Assembly: GCA_932521035.1 (NCBI GenBank) | Contig: OW051493.1 | Span: forward strand, 5,022,001 to 5,086,000 | Direction of reading: 5' to 3' | Length of the DNA: 64,000 bases | Origin: Oscheius dolichura | Lineage: Eukaryota > Nematoda > Chromadorea > Rhabditida > Rhabditidae | In this document: in pieces, positions 19,901 through 31,247 of the stretch | Position numbering within the stretch: position 1 is the stretch's first letter | Layout: every line of letters starts with the position of its first letter | Notes under the pieces: generated by a model | The model's database searches: none | What the model was told of the DNA's origin: nothing | The model's input: only the letters and a program-made list of their open reading frames with translations | Translations under genes and position numbers: made by a program

Positions 19901-21234
19901 GATTGGGAGCAACTCATTTTGATTGGGAGCAACTCATTTTGATTGGGAGCAACTCATTTTGATTGGGAGCAACTCATGCGCGATACTCGACCATCCTGAG
20001 GGCTACCGAGACAAACTTTTTTTTGGCTGAACAGTAACGTCAAGGGCTTCAAAAGGACCACCCTAGCGTTCTATGAAATCGTTGTGGTGAGTCCCCACAG
20101 CACCTCGGCGTCGAAATAAAGCAGTCTGTAGCAGGCCAGGGTAATAAACGTCGAAATAAAGCAGTCTGTAGCAGGTCAGGGTAGTAGGAAACCCCTATCG
20201 AAAACCATATATGGTTCTGGAGCATGCGACAGCGATCATTTTGACACCAAAACCAGCCCAAAAAGTGCGTAGAATCAAAAGCTAATTAAGAAAAACGCGA
20301 ACTTTTCGGACAGCCTAGTATTGCGCCAAGGTGTTAATTGTGCTGAGAGAGATGTGTCGAATCGTCTGATACATGGCAGACGCGGCTTTTATAGCACTCT
20401 TGACCGGCTGTGAGAATACAGAGAGACCATTATGAGCAGGGCATGTCATCTTCACCTACAGGGGAAAACAATGTCACGATGACGGGGAGAGGAAGACATT
20501 TCCAGGGACAAATGCTACTGTGGGTCGGCAGTGGACATGTGGGCCCTCGGGGTGCTGCTCTACTTTATGCTGGTCGGACTGACCCCCTTCAAGGGAGAGA
20601 CCCTCACCGACCTCAAGGAGGTATTCCCTTGTCCACCTGTCCCTCCCTATGCCATCCTCCCAGACCATCATCCAAGGCCACTTCACCATCCCGGAGTACG
20701 TCTCCTTCGCCGCCTCCAACCTCATCAAATGTCTCCTCCAAATGGACCCGGAAAAGCGTCTGGATGTCACCGATGTCAAGGTATCCGTGGCCAATTCAAA
20801 TCCAGGCCGTTTTCAGAGAAATCTATGGCTCAACGGGTCCCAGTTCCGAGATTCATCAATAAGTTTGTGTCTGGACACGGAAGCACAACAGATGGAGAAG
20901 AGACGGACACAGGAGCGGGTAGGCCGACTGGATTATGTCATGGAACTCTTCAGGTTTGGAAATTGCTCCACTCGTACGGGATCACGGAGACGATGGTCAT
21001 GGAGGCCACGGAGAAGGGCCCGCGCCACTCGATCACCGGCATCTACCGGATAGTTCAGTTCCAGGCAGAACAGATGAGACTCAAGGTGGGATATTCCTCG
21101 TCTACAGTAACCAAAGGGTATTCCAGGCAAAGGCGAGTCTCGAGAACGACACCCTCATCTCGGACCCGAAGGCCAAGCTGAGACAGAAGATGCGACACAA
21201 CAGCTACCGAAGCAAGGCCTGCTCCATCCTGTGA
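16907..21234 (+). CDS. NIM1K: NIM1-like serine/threonine kinase (AMPK-related)
   Basis: AMPK-related CAMK kinase. The N-terminus has an acidic stretch (EDDDSSDESSVEAEE). The kinase domain follows: GKELGSGNFSKVKLG (P-loop), VAIKIMDKTK (catalytic Lys), HRDIKAEN (catalytic loop), GDFGFS (DFG), TTFCGSPPYAAPELL (activation loop with the LKB1-type Thr) and VDMWALGVLLYFMLVG. The tail keeps NIM1 hallmarks: RHSITGIYRIVQF and the C-terminal SKACSIL, matching the NIM1 ending. Stop 21232-21234. Most introns are about 35-45 nt. The intron between APELLK and DKCYCGS (about 18394-20507) is 2.1 kb and contains an antisense methyltransferase gene and a foldback transposon. Confidence 0.93.
18471..19238 (-). 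CDS. Class I SAM-dependent methyltransferase, nested in kinase intron
   Basis: Minus-strand gene lying wholly inside the large NIM1-like intron. Motif I is VLDVACSTG followed by ETTRQLV; the acidic motif after strand 2 is YGFDKDEEMV; then RFAAEDML, FDLATAMNAYNYLDS and a late C-terminal strand FRAFKKWRK. A 36-nt intron (gtaacg...atttag, near 19080-19115) lies just after the glycine-rich loop. It is a multiple of three and stop-free, so the simple frame reads 12 extra residues through it. Without it the protein is about 243 residues. The substrate is unknown; the fold resembles methyltransferase type 11/25 proteins. Codons are strongly G/C-ending, as in the host gene. Confidence 0.85.
   Translation of the reverse strand: MMVSSRKSAWLLTQGVVLPTLRKATKGLLHGKKVLDVACSTGNEGGFRKREDLGETTRQLVRWGAKYTYGFDKDEEMVKIARQRYGHVKEMRFAAEDMLQFNEPNTFDLATAMNAYNYLDSWEKISTAFKNVRESLKEDGVLIGMVPNGIPELNPREEDAKRLGSGLEMPTEPWRDGLPTKLAFFDGEDVGQETVYFYFRETYAELLLEAGFQKVEWLTPSIGSQALSTYGDDYFHHYLTPPKDIVFRAFKKWRK
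19376..20318. mobile_element. Mariner/Tc1-like foldback element, non-autonomous
   Basis: A 943-bp element bounded by TA duplications (19374-19375 and 20319-20320). Ends are near-perfect inverted repeats beginning CTAGGTTGTCCGAAAAGTTC and ending GAACTTTTCGGACAGCCTAG, mariner-like in sequence and TA target. The left arm runs to about 19690 and the right arm starts near 19977, so the arms are over 300 bp. The right arm carries an internal duplication of about 40 bp (GTCGAAATAAAGCAGTCTGT twice, 20108-20175). No transposase is encoded. The centre holds the 20-bp tandem repeat. It is inserted in the NIM1-like intron next to the nested gene. Confidence 0.92.
19841..19977 (+). repeat. 20-bp tandem repeat, seven units
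   Basis: The unit GATTGGGAGCAACTCATTTT is repeated without visible sequence change six times and then once in truncated form, between the two arms of the foldback element. It forms the loop of the potential hairpin. There are no spacers, so it is not CRISPR-like. Confidence 0.97.
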
Positions 21235-21737
21235 TGGGTGATAAATATATGGACTTCTGCTTTCTCTTCTGGGTCGTAGAATATTCCGGACCGGGTTCCG
21301 GGCCGACGAATGATGCCATTCTCGTTGCCAGGGGGGAAGGCGACGTCATCCGGAGGAGGGACTGTGCTCGTCACAGAATGCCCCAATTACAAGTGACGAG
21401 ATCTTCGGTGACTCATAATATCTTGGAGGAGGAGTACTGTAGCTTTCGTATTTAGATGAGGTCAATACCTCGTGTTATACAGCCGAGCCCGGGAGTCTCG
21501 TGCTCGGGGTTTTCCCGGTGACGCCCGAGGTGACAGGAATAACATAGCGGCGTGTCCCTTACCTGTGAAATGCCTCTCTCAAAAATGCAAGGGACACACT
21601 TTTTTAGCCGGGACCGGAAATGAATATTCTGACGGTTGTTGAGCCTTTGAATATTTTGGGAGCACTTTTCTTGTTGCGCGGCTACGTCCTCCCCTGTGCC
21701 GGTCGGTCCGGGACGGCTCACTCCTCCCGTCTCCACC
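21235..21737. other. Intergenic between kinase and Ly6 gene
   Basis: GC-rich DNA with the kinase 3' end on the left and presumably the Ly6 promoter on the right. No acceptor-like AG is obvious just before the Ly6 ATG, unlike many other genes here. Nothing else recognised. Confidence 0.4.
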
Positions 21738-22400
21738 ATGTGGTACGCTGTCCTCCTCGGGCTGCTCTTCTCCGGAGGTAAGCCTTCGCGAACCACCCGT
21801 CGACCTTTTTTCTCTTCAGCCAACGGAGCCCTCGACTGTCACTCGTGTGCCGGAGCCGAGACTCTGCCTCAGTATGCTCAGGATGCCCTGGCCAAGGCGA
21901 ACATCTCCAGTGAAACGGACTACTGGGTGAGTTTGGAGGATTACCCCGAAAGAGTTGATATAGGGCGACTGCAGCTCGATCATCGGGGAAAGCTCCTGTA
22001 GCGGGAACTCCTTCTGCTACAAAAATGCTGGTATGGCTGGCCTAGACATCGAAATGAACCGTTTTCAGTGGTGCACAAGTTCAACATCGAAGGCCTGATG
22101 GGCTTCACGTGGACTACCTACACCAAGGTGAGGAGACTTATCCCAAGGGAAGGGAGCTATTCCAGGGGTGTACCAACACGAGGATCGACAATGGGAACAC
22201 GCCGACCAACGGCTGCCAGGACATGAACAGCACCATCTACGAGACCTACACCGAGGTATCCCCTCTTTTTACCAGAGAAACAGGAATTCTAGACTACTCG
22301 TCTCTGCTACTGCCAGTCCGACTACTGCAATTCCACTGCCTCGCTCTCTTTCTTCGCTTCACTGCTCGTCCTTTTCGGATCCCTTGCTTCCCTTTTGTGA
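21738..22400 (+). CDS. Ly6/uPAR-domain GPI-anchored protein
   Basis: Six exons with 37-44 nt introns encode about 147 residues. ATG 21738-21740 starts a signal peptide (WYAVLLGLLFSGANG). The mature part is cysteine-rich: LDCHSCAG, DCSSIIGESSC, SFCYKN, KGCTNTR, GCQDM and the closing CYCQSDYCN, the Ly6 signature in which the final C-N ends the three-finger fold. A hydrophobic C-terminus (SLSFFASLLVLFGSLASLL) is a GPI-anchor signal. Such proteins sit on the outer membrane and often modulate receptors or channels. It converges on the glutamate transporter gene. Confidence 0.9.
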
Positions 22401-22707
22401 TTCTCTTCCTCATAGGAAAATATAATAAATTGTTGCTTTTTGTGGTCCCCATTCCTATTGATATTTTCAATGATCCACGAGACATCTGATTTGTTTATTA
22501 CGTGACAATAATGAGAGTAGATTTGGCAGTGACATTCTAGAAATACACACCAAAATGGACTATGGGGAGGAGGAAATACTAGCGGACCGGAATAAATCAC
22601 GGGGAGGATCAGAAACGGGTCACAGGGTGAGAACACAGGGCGGAGGAAGCTCGTCTTTACACAGAAAACAAAGGGAACAACAAGGAATTGGCTATGGAAC
22701 TAGGTGG

Positions 22708-24599
22708 CTACTCGGCCGGGACACTGCTGTACTTTCCTCGGAGGGGCTTCTCGTCGTCCTCGAGCACCTTCTCGTTGATCAGCTGCCGGTCATGTTCGAG
22801 CAGATCCTTCTTGCACTTGTGGTCGACTATTCCGGCTCCGAAGGCGTCGCCCAACACGTTGATCGAGGTACGGATACGGTCACTGAAGAGGGGATTTTAT
22901 GAAGGGCACGGGGAGGAGGGACTGACAGGAGCCAGTCGACGGCGACGATGAGGGAGACATCCTTGACCGGGAGGCCGACGGCGGTGAGAACGAGAAGCAT
23001 GGTGACCAGTCCGGCAGATGGCACTGAGGCGGCGCCGATCGAGGCCAGGGTAGCCGTTAGACTGGAATGGCCCTTGTCAAATGGGAGACGGAGAAAGGGA
23101 ACCTGACAGTGACGACCTGGGGCATGGTGAGGTGAACTCCGTTCATCTGGGCGATGAAAATAGCAGCCACGGCTTCGTAGAGGGCAGTTCCATCCATGTT
23201 GATGGTGGCCCCGACGGGCAGGACGAAGCGGGTCACACGACGGTCCACCCCGAGGTTCTCCTCCAGGCAGCTGTAGGTCATGGGCAGGGTGGCCGAGGAG
23301 GACGCCGTTCCGAGGGCGGTGATCCAGGCTTGGAGGAGACCTCTCATGAATTTGAAGGGATTCTTCCTTGTGCAGAGATAGAAAACGGTCGGAAGGGTAA
23401 TGAGGGCGTGGATGGCCAGGCCGGTGAGGACCTGAAGAGGACAGGGATAGGAGGACAGCCAGGGACGAGTACCGTAACCATGTACATGGCCAACATCCGG
23501 GCAGTGTCCATGATGTCCTGGATCTCGAGGATCTTTCCGGCAATCAGACACATAATACCGATGGGAGAGTACCTAGGGGGCATTTAGAGGATACGCTACA
23601 GGGACAGATACCACATGACGGTCATGACAAGCTTCATGATGACCTTGTCCATGATGACGAAGAATTGGATCATGACGTGCGCCTCGCGTCCTAGCTGGGA
23701 GAGGGAGATTCCGATAGCGATACAGAAGACGATTATTCCTGAAGGGGCTCTGTTACGGACGACTCTCCCTCCTACCGAGGACATTCATCCCGGGGACGTA
23801 TTCGATGGACGCCTTGACGACATCCAGAGCGCCGCTGTTCAGAGCGGCCAGCGTCTTCGAGTCGTTGTGTTTCAATATCTTCGGCCGGACGGTGACATAT
23901 TTGGTCTGGACCTGCTGGAAGGTGGCCTGGACGATATTCTCCGGGAAGGTGTTACTGAAATGGAGTCATTCTAATGGGAACGGGAGGATGACTCACCGGA
24001 GGAGGTCGAGGAGAGTGTCGACGGTGCTGACCTTCTTGCCCTCAGTTCCCTCTCCCAAATCCTGCTTGATGGTTGGATCTCCCGGGTGGATGACCAAGAC
24101 GAGGAATATGCCGGTCTAAACAGCGAGAATTAGCCATCCCCCGGGCCACCCACGATGACGGCGAGGACAGTGGTCGAAACATAGTAAATAATGGCGATGG
24201 AGCCCATTTTGCCCGACTGCTTGGCATCTAGCTGGGAAAGACCTGGAACAGAGAGGATGAGGGACGGGAGACGGGACAGGACTGACCAGAGATCAACGAG
24301 GAGATAATTAGAGGTAAGATCATCATCTTTAACATGTGCATCAGCAGTTCTCCGGGGAACGAGACGAACATCACCGCCTGCAAGCAGGTGGTCCTCTTCG
24401 GTACATCAATTTATGACTCCCTTACACCCGGCCGTTAGTTATGGCCCGCCAAATGGGCACAACACCCACGAGGCTGTCCATCTACCTGTGGTCCGAGTTT
24501 CATGGGACGGAGGCTAATTCCCAAGAGGGCCCCGACGACGACGGAGCCGATGGTCGCCACCAGAAGGGCGTTCTTCCGCAGCCACGTCTGCTGCGTCAT
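22708..24599 (-). CDS. Excitatory amino-acid transporter (SLC1 family)
   Basis: Na+-coupled glutamate/aspartate transporter of the plasma membrane. Minus strand; frames join across short introns. Seen in order: TM1 [33 protein letters not shown], a loop with [37 protein letters not shown], the HP1 motif [15 protein letters not shown]7 [20 protein letters not shown]2 [17 protein letters not shown] and TM8 [12 protein letters not shown] with the substrate-binding region conserved. The C-terminus is short, stop 22708-22710. The start ATG 24597-24599 lies 2 nt after tttccag, so either trans-splicing or an additional 5' exon is possible. It is likely neuronal, muscle or glial-type glutamate clearance. 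Confidence 0.94.
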
Positions 24600-27074
24600 C
24601 TCTGGAAAGGGAGGATGAGGAGGGAGGATCGAAGCAAGGTGGGGGAAAACAAAGCATCAAGGGGAGACGACACGTGACAAGCTGTGATAGATGACAAGCC
24701 AATTATACTGATTATAGGGAGGAGACTTTGAGGGGAAGCCAGGCAATGGCCTATCACCAGTTCAATCTGATGGCCTTCCCGCCTTGACATGCCTCGAAAC
24801 GACAGAGAGAAAGCAATGATTGGCCGAGTTGGGAAGAAGTAGAGGTAGGAGTAAAAAGAGTGGCGAGAGGAAGTCACCACGACAGACGGAGTAATTGCTT
24901 CTGGTCGACGGGGAATACCCCTCTCCCACAAAAGGGAAAAGATCAAAATAGCCAAGGTTACTGTATTTTTGGAGAGCGGAGAGGACCGGCCCGCCACTGT
25001 CACAAAAATGGAGACCAGTCGACTGACACGCACGGCAATCTGCCACCCTCCAGTTGCCACAACGGGAGGATGGGCTAGGAGGAAGTAGCGGGGGAGGAGA
25101 AGGCAGGGGCAGACAGATCTCTGTGTTGTCGACTGTTTGTTTGGTCGAGGAACCCCGGAGAGCAAGAAGAGAACGGCTGGCGACAGCTGACAACGGCCTA
25201 CGGGTCCCCTGGGATACACCTGGGGAACAGAGGGGAATCATGGCCGGGCTGATTGGCACTGACAAGAACGTCTGCCGGCGACGGTCAATTGACCTTCGCC
25301 GCCTAATTTAATGGTTCTTTTTGGAACCCTTCCGAGACAGACACAAGTAAAGATAGACTAACACCCGAAGGAGTCGAATTTCAACTGAACATTGATCCGG
25401 AGGATAGGTGGAGTGACTTCCCCGGGTTGAAATGGGTCAGCTGTGTAAGCAGATTCCAAAGGGGGAAAGATCAATTACGGTCGGCAGAAGGAGGGATTCT
25501 TCACGGTTGAGCGACTAGGCTGGATAAGTCGAAAACGATTGGAAAGAACCCATACAGGGCGCAACTAGTTTTGGGCGAGAGCTGCGAAAAGCACTTTACT
25601 ACGGGGATAGCCGGCAATATTAGGGGACTGTCTAATATTTAGAGAGGAGGAGAGAAGAAGACCTGGGAAAGGGAAGATAGCCTTTGGTCTGTGGCTTTTC
25701 GAGGTTTCCCTCGTTAGCCTCGGAGATGACGTCGAATGTTTTGTCGTTTCATTGAATTTTGACGGAGGAAAGGCAAGACAGGAAGGCGGAGGAGTCGAGC
25801 TGTGTCTCCTTGGCCGCAGGGGAGCCCCACTGCCGGGGAGGTCAGTCTCTGCTGTTTGCTTTGATGGAGGCACTGATGTTTATTTGATTTTCGAGAAAAG
25901 GAAGGAGATTTCGCCGGAAAACACGGCTGATAAGACGGAGAAGACAACGACGACGGGCGATGGCATCCCATCCATCACAGCGCATTACGGTTTGTGGCCA
26001 CAATTTTACGGCCGCCGCCTTTCAAATGTGGCTTAAAAAGACACTAACTCCGATGAGAAAAGTTGAAACGACGTGAATTCTGGAGAAAACGAGAAAGGAA
26101 AGGAGGAGACGCCCGCGGCTTCACCAAGCCAATCTAAACACCACGGATATGAGCTCAATTAGTACTACTGCGGATTCCATATTGATTGGAAAAATGATGA
26201 GTAAAGTTGATGACGAATAATGAAATTGGAGAGGACGTTGAGTAAAGTTGATTAACGTTATTTATAACCTCAACGTGGTTACTAATTTAGCCGTTTGGCA
26301 CGAAGGGAGGTGTTAGACAAAGTGGAAGCTGGCGAAACGCTGTTTATTTGAGCAAACGAAGGATGGCCATGTGGAGGACATTATTACGAAGACGGGAGAG
26401 GACAGTTTAGGGGTCGCCAAGATTCACGTGGTGTGCTTAGGGCGGGGCAACCCCAGACGGACTCTGAAGGCCGGACACAAAAGAAAATCTGTTCTTTTGG
26501 TGTGTGGCTTCAATGGGGCGATGGGCTGAAAAGTGTCGCGCATCCTTACGAGTGGATTACTACTAAAAATGGCATAGCCTTTTGGCGAAAAGTGGATTTT
26601 GAGGCAAAGGCTATACTCCTAAAAGGAAATCAAAGTTGGTTTAAAAATAAGAGGAATGAAGTATAAAATCTGAAATGCTGGTTTTGTTTTTATGCCTCTC
26701 GTTGCATTCACTTTCACTTGTACTTATTTCAATTGTAGTATATATATATATATATTGTTTATAAGGTGTATTTGGCATCGCACTTCTTCGTATGCTACCT
26801 GAGTTTTATCTATTGAACTCATCGGTGTATCCGATATACATATCAAGTATATCAGATTACAAAGTGTTCCATCTCCCTGTAAAATAATATCAGCTAGTTG
26901 TTCTACAAATGTTGAGAATAGTAATTTTTACGGGTTTGCATTATTTTTCCCACTTCGGCGGGGTGTATTTGCGTGTTGACGCAATTCAGCCATTTAAATT
27001 TTTGCAACTGCTGTGTGATTGTGTTCTCTTTTACACTGTACTGCCCTGCCTTATTTCATATTTCAGGACATTGA
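24600..27074. other. Large divergent intergenic region, no gene supported
   Basis: It separates the glutamate transporter (minus) from DNAJC11 (plus). The left part to about 26050 is GC-rich; the right part turns AT-rich. A TA dinucleotide tract lies at 26739-26756. Long minus-strand frames at 24596-25265 are Pro/Ser/Leu-rich without domains and look like chance frames. It probably contains cis-regulatory sequence for the transporter. Confidence 0.5.
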
Positions 27075-29337
27075 ATGTCAGTTTCCTCTGGTAGTTCTCT
27101 TTGTGGAGACGCTGATCAAGATCTTCTCATTGATGAAGAAGAGGATATAGATTTCTATGCAGTACTCAATGTACCTCGTGACGTAAGTGTATTTTTTTGT
27201 GTGCTTTTTATCAGTGTTCGAAGTTACTAAAATAATTTACAGGCGACAGAAGATGAAATCAACAAAGCATATCGTAAACGTTGTCTAATTTTCCATCCAG
27301 ATAGACATACTGATGAAAATGATAAAAGAGAGGCAGAAAAAGTTTTTGTAAACCTTAGAAGAGCTCACGAAAGTAAGCAGGCTTACATCATTGTATGGAG
27401 TATTCAGCTTTGATTGATACTAAGAAAAGAGCTGTTTATGATGCTCTTGGAATACAAGGACTTGATGCTCAAGGTTGGGAATTAGTAACAAGATGTTCTA
27501 ATCCGGAAAACATAAGAAAGGAGTACGAGTTTTTGCAAAGGCTGAAGGAACAAGAGCTAATGATGCAACGAATTCATCCTTCAACGGGATTTATTGTAAA
27601 AACATCACTTGTCGGTCTGTTTCAACAAGAAGCAGAGGAAAGGTTAGGCACTACCGCTAATGATTTCAAATAATTTAGGTACCCTCCTCAACTGCTCGGT
27701 ATGGCAATTTCACAATCTGTTGATTGTGCGATGACAGGAACGGATCGAGTTGGTTTAATCGGACGAGCTAAAACTGCAAATGGACGAGGTGATGGTAGTG
27801 TAACCGCTATTTGGAAAAAAACGGCTGGTATTTACAATATCGAGGTTTGGATGACTGCCTTCCCTTTAGTTGTTTTCTTCAGAACAACTTGACGGCATCC
27901 TCCGATGCTGTTGGACTTACGTGCCGTATATCCCGAAATATTTTCCAACGGGCAGCAATAATTGTGCAGCCACAAGTCCAGTACTCCTTTCTACAACAAA
28001 ATGTAGTTCCTTCCCTTTCGTTAAGTAAGCTCTGTTTCCTTTTTGTTTTACTCATAGTTGCAGTTTATTCAATGAGACTACGATTGCGCTGGCAAGGAAG
28101 CCTTATCCTGTCATGGTCACCCATGCAGAGTGGCGTTACGACCTCCATTGTACATACTGAAAATAATCAACCTAAAGCGGTAGCCAACTTCACGGTTTGC
28201 AGCATTAATGTTTGGATATCGTATTAGTATTTTGCAGCTATCACCGACAAATTCCAATGTTCGTATATTGTACTATCTTCGTGATATTAACAGTGATGCA
28301 TTCACAGAAATGGCATGTCAAATGTCAATGTTTGGTTGGTCTTTTACTAATAAAATTAATTGAAGTTTAGGAATCTCTCCGTCTATTCATTTTGAGCGAC
28401 GCCTCTCACGATTCTCAAGAGTTGGATGCAGCTTAAACTTTTCTTTCCCGACATGTTTACTTAGTGTGAAACTAAAGTAAGAACAAATCAATGTATTTAG
28501 AAATTGTTCTATTAGACTAAAAGCAGGTCAGGCCTCATATGACTGGCATATTCTTTTATGTGATGATAAAGAAGCATTATCACGAAGTGTGATTTACGGA
28601 ATAGCCCTACCTTATTTTACACTCAAGGTAAATAGATTAATTTTTAATGCAAAATTGTTTATAATACAGTTGGCAAAAATAGCATTCCGACCGTGGTGCG
28701 AGAAAATTGCATCGCTATTTGATGACCACAGTCATGACAGGGAGGTTGATGCCGCAAAACAAGAGGAGTCGAGTCGTGTTATTAATTTAATGAGATCAAC
28801 AGCGGAACGAATTAAAAAAGAAGAAGCAGATAAACATGGAGTAGTTATTATTGAAGCCAAGTTTGTTTTCTTTTTACGATGAATTCCGTCCTTCTAGATA
28901 TGGGCAATGCGACTCTTCTGGCTCTCGTGCTTATCCTCTGCCTGGAGAGCGAACTATTGATGTTACCATACCTGTACAATCAATGGTTAATGATTCTCAG
29001 TTAAGGATTTACGCTGTAAAGGTATGGTTACTTTATTTTGCGTTTTCTAAGGTATTTTAGAGCCAACTACCCGGCTTTTATGATCCGGCACCGGGTGAGC
29101 CAAAGATGCTTTATATCAAGTATTTATTCCGCGATGAAACTCACTTGGTTATTATAAACGATGATATGCCTTTACAGATCCCATTACGAGGTATGCTTGT
29201 TCAAAATCATTGCAATCAGCGCAGATCATTCTCATTTCATACAACATTTTATAAAACAAGCAAAAACTAATTGAGGAAATTATACTAATCACAGCTTCGT
29301 TTTAGCTCATCGACTCGCTCAAAGTGACTCCCGATAA
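27075..29337 (+). CDS. DNAJC11: DNAJC11-like mitochondrial J protein
   Basis: J-domain protein of the MICOS/MIB complex that shapes mitochondrial cristae. ATG 27075 follows acceptor tttcag by 9 nt. The J domain spans exons 1-2: [20 protein letters not shown] and the HPD motif (FHPDRHTD). Then [16 protein letters not shown], a beta-barrel-like middle ([14 protein letters not shown] segment at about 28070, [10 protein letters not shown]), a coiled stretch with [17 protein letters not shown], and the DUF3395 C-terminus: [35 protein letters not shown] and RLAQSDSR at stop 29335-29337. AT-rich codons. The region 27840-28560 has several tiny exons whose exact joins I did not fully resolve. Confidence 0.92.
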
Positions 29338-29958
29338 GACTACTGCTGCCGCCCTTTTTGTTTACAAGTTCTTTTCTAGGATTTTAAAATTTGTTAGGAT
29401 AGCTCTAGGTATGAAGTTAAGTGCTCAATAGGCCAAAGGTTCTTTGTTGATTGTATTTGTTACCGGTTAATAAAATTATAATTCTTCATAATTTTCCATG
29501 AGCAATTGTTTACTTCAGATTTTATTTGTATTTCAACACTTTTTGCTGCAAGCCTTGAGCGGCTTGCATCATGTGAGATCTCCGCTATAGCATTTTTATC
29601 GATTATCCCATGGCTTATAGCTTCACATCAGCAACTAGTCGCGGTGTTGGTGGGCTGATCGATTGATCTAGCACTCATGACTCATTTATACCCAACTGGC
29701 AACATCTGTATAACCGTCAATATAATCAGCGCGAACGCTTTCATCGGTCTTTGAAATAATTCATATAAAAGCGTTTTTTGTGCCCCTCCAACCTTTTTTG
29801 TATTCGCTTTTCTTATCAGCTTGCTTTCGAAACAATCCCTGCGAGCACATTCGACCTTTTATCGATTGATGAGTATTCATATATTCTCTTCTTTCTTTTC
29901 TTTTCTTTTTTTCTTTATATACGCTTTTAGTTTATACAGTATCTTTTTAGGCAACAAA
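29338..29958. other. Intergenic, DNAJC11 to BRI3-like
   Basis: AT-rich. The DNAJC11 polyadenylation region (AATAAA near 29470) is followed by the presumed BRI3-like promoter and a CTTTT-rich pyrimidine tract at 29890-29915, with an acceptor-like ttttag ending at 29951. Both genes are on the plus strand about 620 bp apart, too far for a tight operon. Confidence 0.45.
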
Positions 29959-30631
29959 ATGTCAGGAAAGCCAGCTCCTCCACCTGGTTTTATCACTGAG
30001 GATAGCTCATCTTCTAGTGCTCCTCCAATTGTAGCTAATCCAGTTCCTAACGCACCTTATCCGTATGTTTTTTTGTGACAGTGGTAACCTTTCAGTAACA
30101 GTGGTAGCTCTTATGCTGAGGCTCCTCCTTCGTACCAAAACGCAATGTCGTATCCGGCTGCTCTTCCTCCTTATCCGGGTAACCCGCTCCCGAACAGCGG
30201 GCCTTACACTGCACATCACGGAGTCTATGTTCCTAACATCAGTGTGTTTTTATTTTCGTCATCTCTTAATCTTCTTTTCAGCTGTAACCACACTTCCACA
30301 ACCTGCTCCGCAGTCTATTCCACATTCTCATCCACGAGTCATAGTTCAAGTTGCACATGGACCAACTTGTTCCCATTGCGTATGTTCTATTATTTTTAAC
30401 TATTTTGTAACTTGCAGATGTAAAATAATCATACAATTATAGGGATCTATTATGAATCGCGAGTCCGATGTGTGTTGCATACTCTGCCTTATTTTGCTTA
30501 CAATCTTCACTTTTCCAGTCGGACTATTTTTCCTTTGCTGTCTGCCTTGTGCCGTACAAATGCGCTGTCAAGGTAGTGTTGTCAAATACATTCTCAGAAA
30601 TACATCTTTAGGTTGTGGACGCTCCACCTAA
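29959..30631 (+). CDS. BRI3/LITAF-like membrane zinc-ribbon protein
   Basis: Small endolysosomal membrane protein. ATG 29959 lies 7 nt after acceptor ttttag. Five exons. The N-terminal half is Pro/Tyr/Ser-rich with PPSYQNAM and PPYPGNP motifs, as expected for a WW-domain or sorting partner. Then HSHPRVIVQVAHG and a CSHC pair, a hydrophobic membrane segment (LILLTIFTFPVGLFFLCCL) and a second C-x2-C in RCQGCGRST at stop 30629-30631. The split CxxC pairs flanking one hydrophobic helix define the LITAF/BRI3 class, and the HPRV motif favours BRI3 over LITAF. Confidence 0.85.
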
Positions 30632-31247
30632 ATAATTTCTTCGCCTTCAATACGAGTTCAGGCGGGTTCCTCATGGAGAACGCATTTCACTTTTTAACAT
30701 ACGACTGGTTACAAGATATAGGTTTTATATATTATCAACACTGTCTTATCCATTTTATCATTCCAGTAAGTTGCCTTGAATTGTAACCGTAATTGCTTAC
30801 GCAAAAAACCTTTATTTTCATAGAAACTGTTTATAAATTTATCATGTTATCACAGAGATCGATAAACCCGTGGGCAAGTAAGCAACATTAAACCATTTCA
30901 GAACTTTGACAAGCAGCTAACAGGGCTGTTTTATGGCGGGTTGTGTGAGGACTATGATTATCATGACTGACAGTGCTCGATTTGGGTGATGGCTGAAAGG
31001 CCTGTTTCTACCATATATTATTGAGAAAAATTTTACCTGTTGTCCTGAAGGTATCTGGGTGTCATCAACAGAGCCTGCTAGACTGCTGCGATAAGAAATG
31101 GAGTTTAAAACCCGCATGGAGGACGTCACCTAGAAGGGAGTGTTTTCTGTACGACTTTATATATATCACACAAACAACACTGTATCTGCATAACCTATTC
31201 GCTAACCTGTTTTCTCAAACTTCTATGAGAAGGGGATGGAGCGTGAC
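30632..31247. other. Convergent intergenic region
   Basis: AT-rich 3' flanks of BRI3-like (plus) and the GPCR (minus). No open frame with a recognisable domain; nothing else seen. Confidence 0.45.

Noticed and set aside
19841..19977. Direct repeats resembling a CRISPR array
   Set aside because: Units are contiguous with no spacers, lie within a transposon, and the genome is eukaryotic.
24762..25265. 167-codon minus-strand ORF
   Set aside because: Pro/Ser/Leu-rich, no domain, no start or splice context, in GC-rich DNA where long frames arise by chance.
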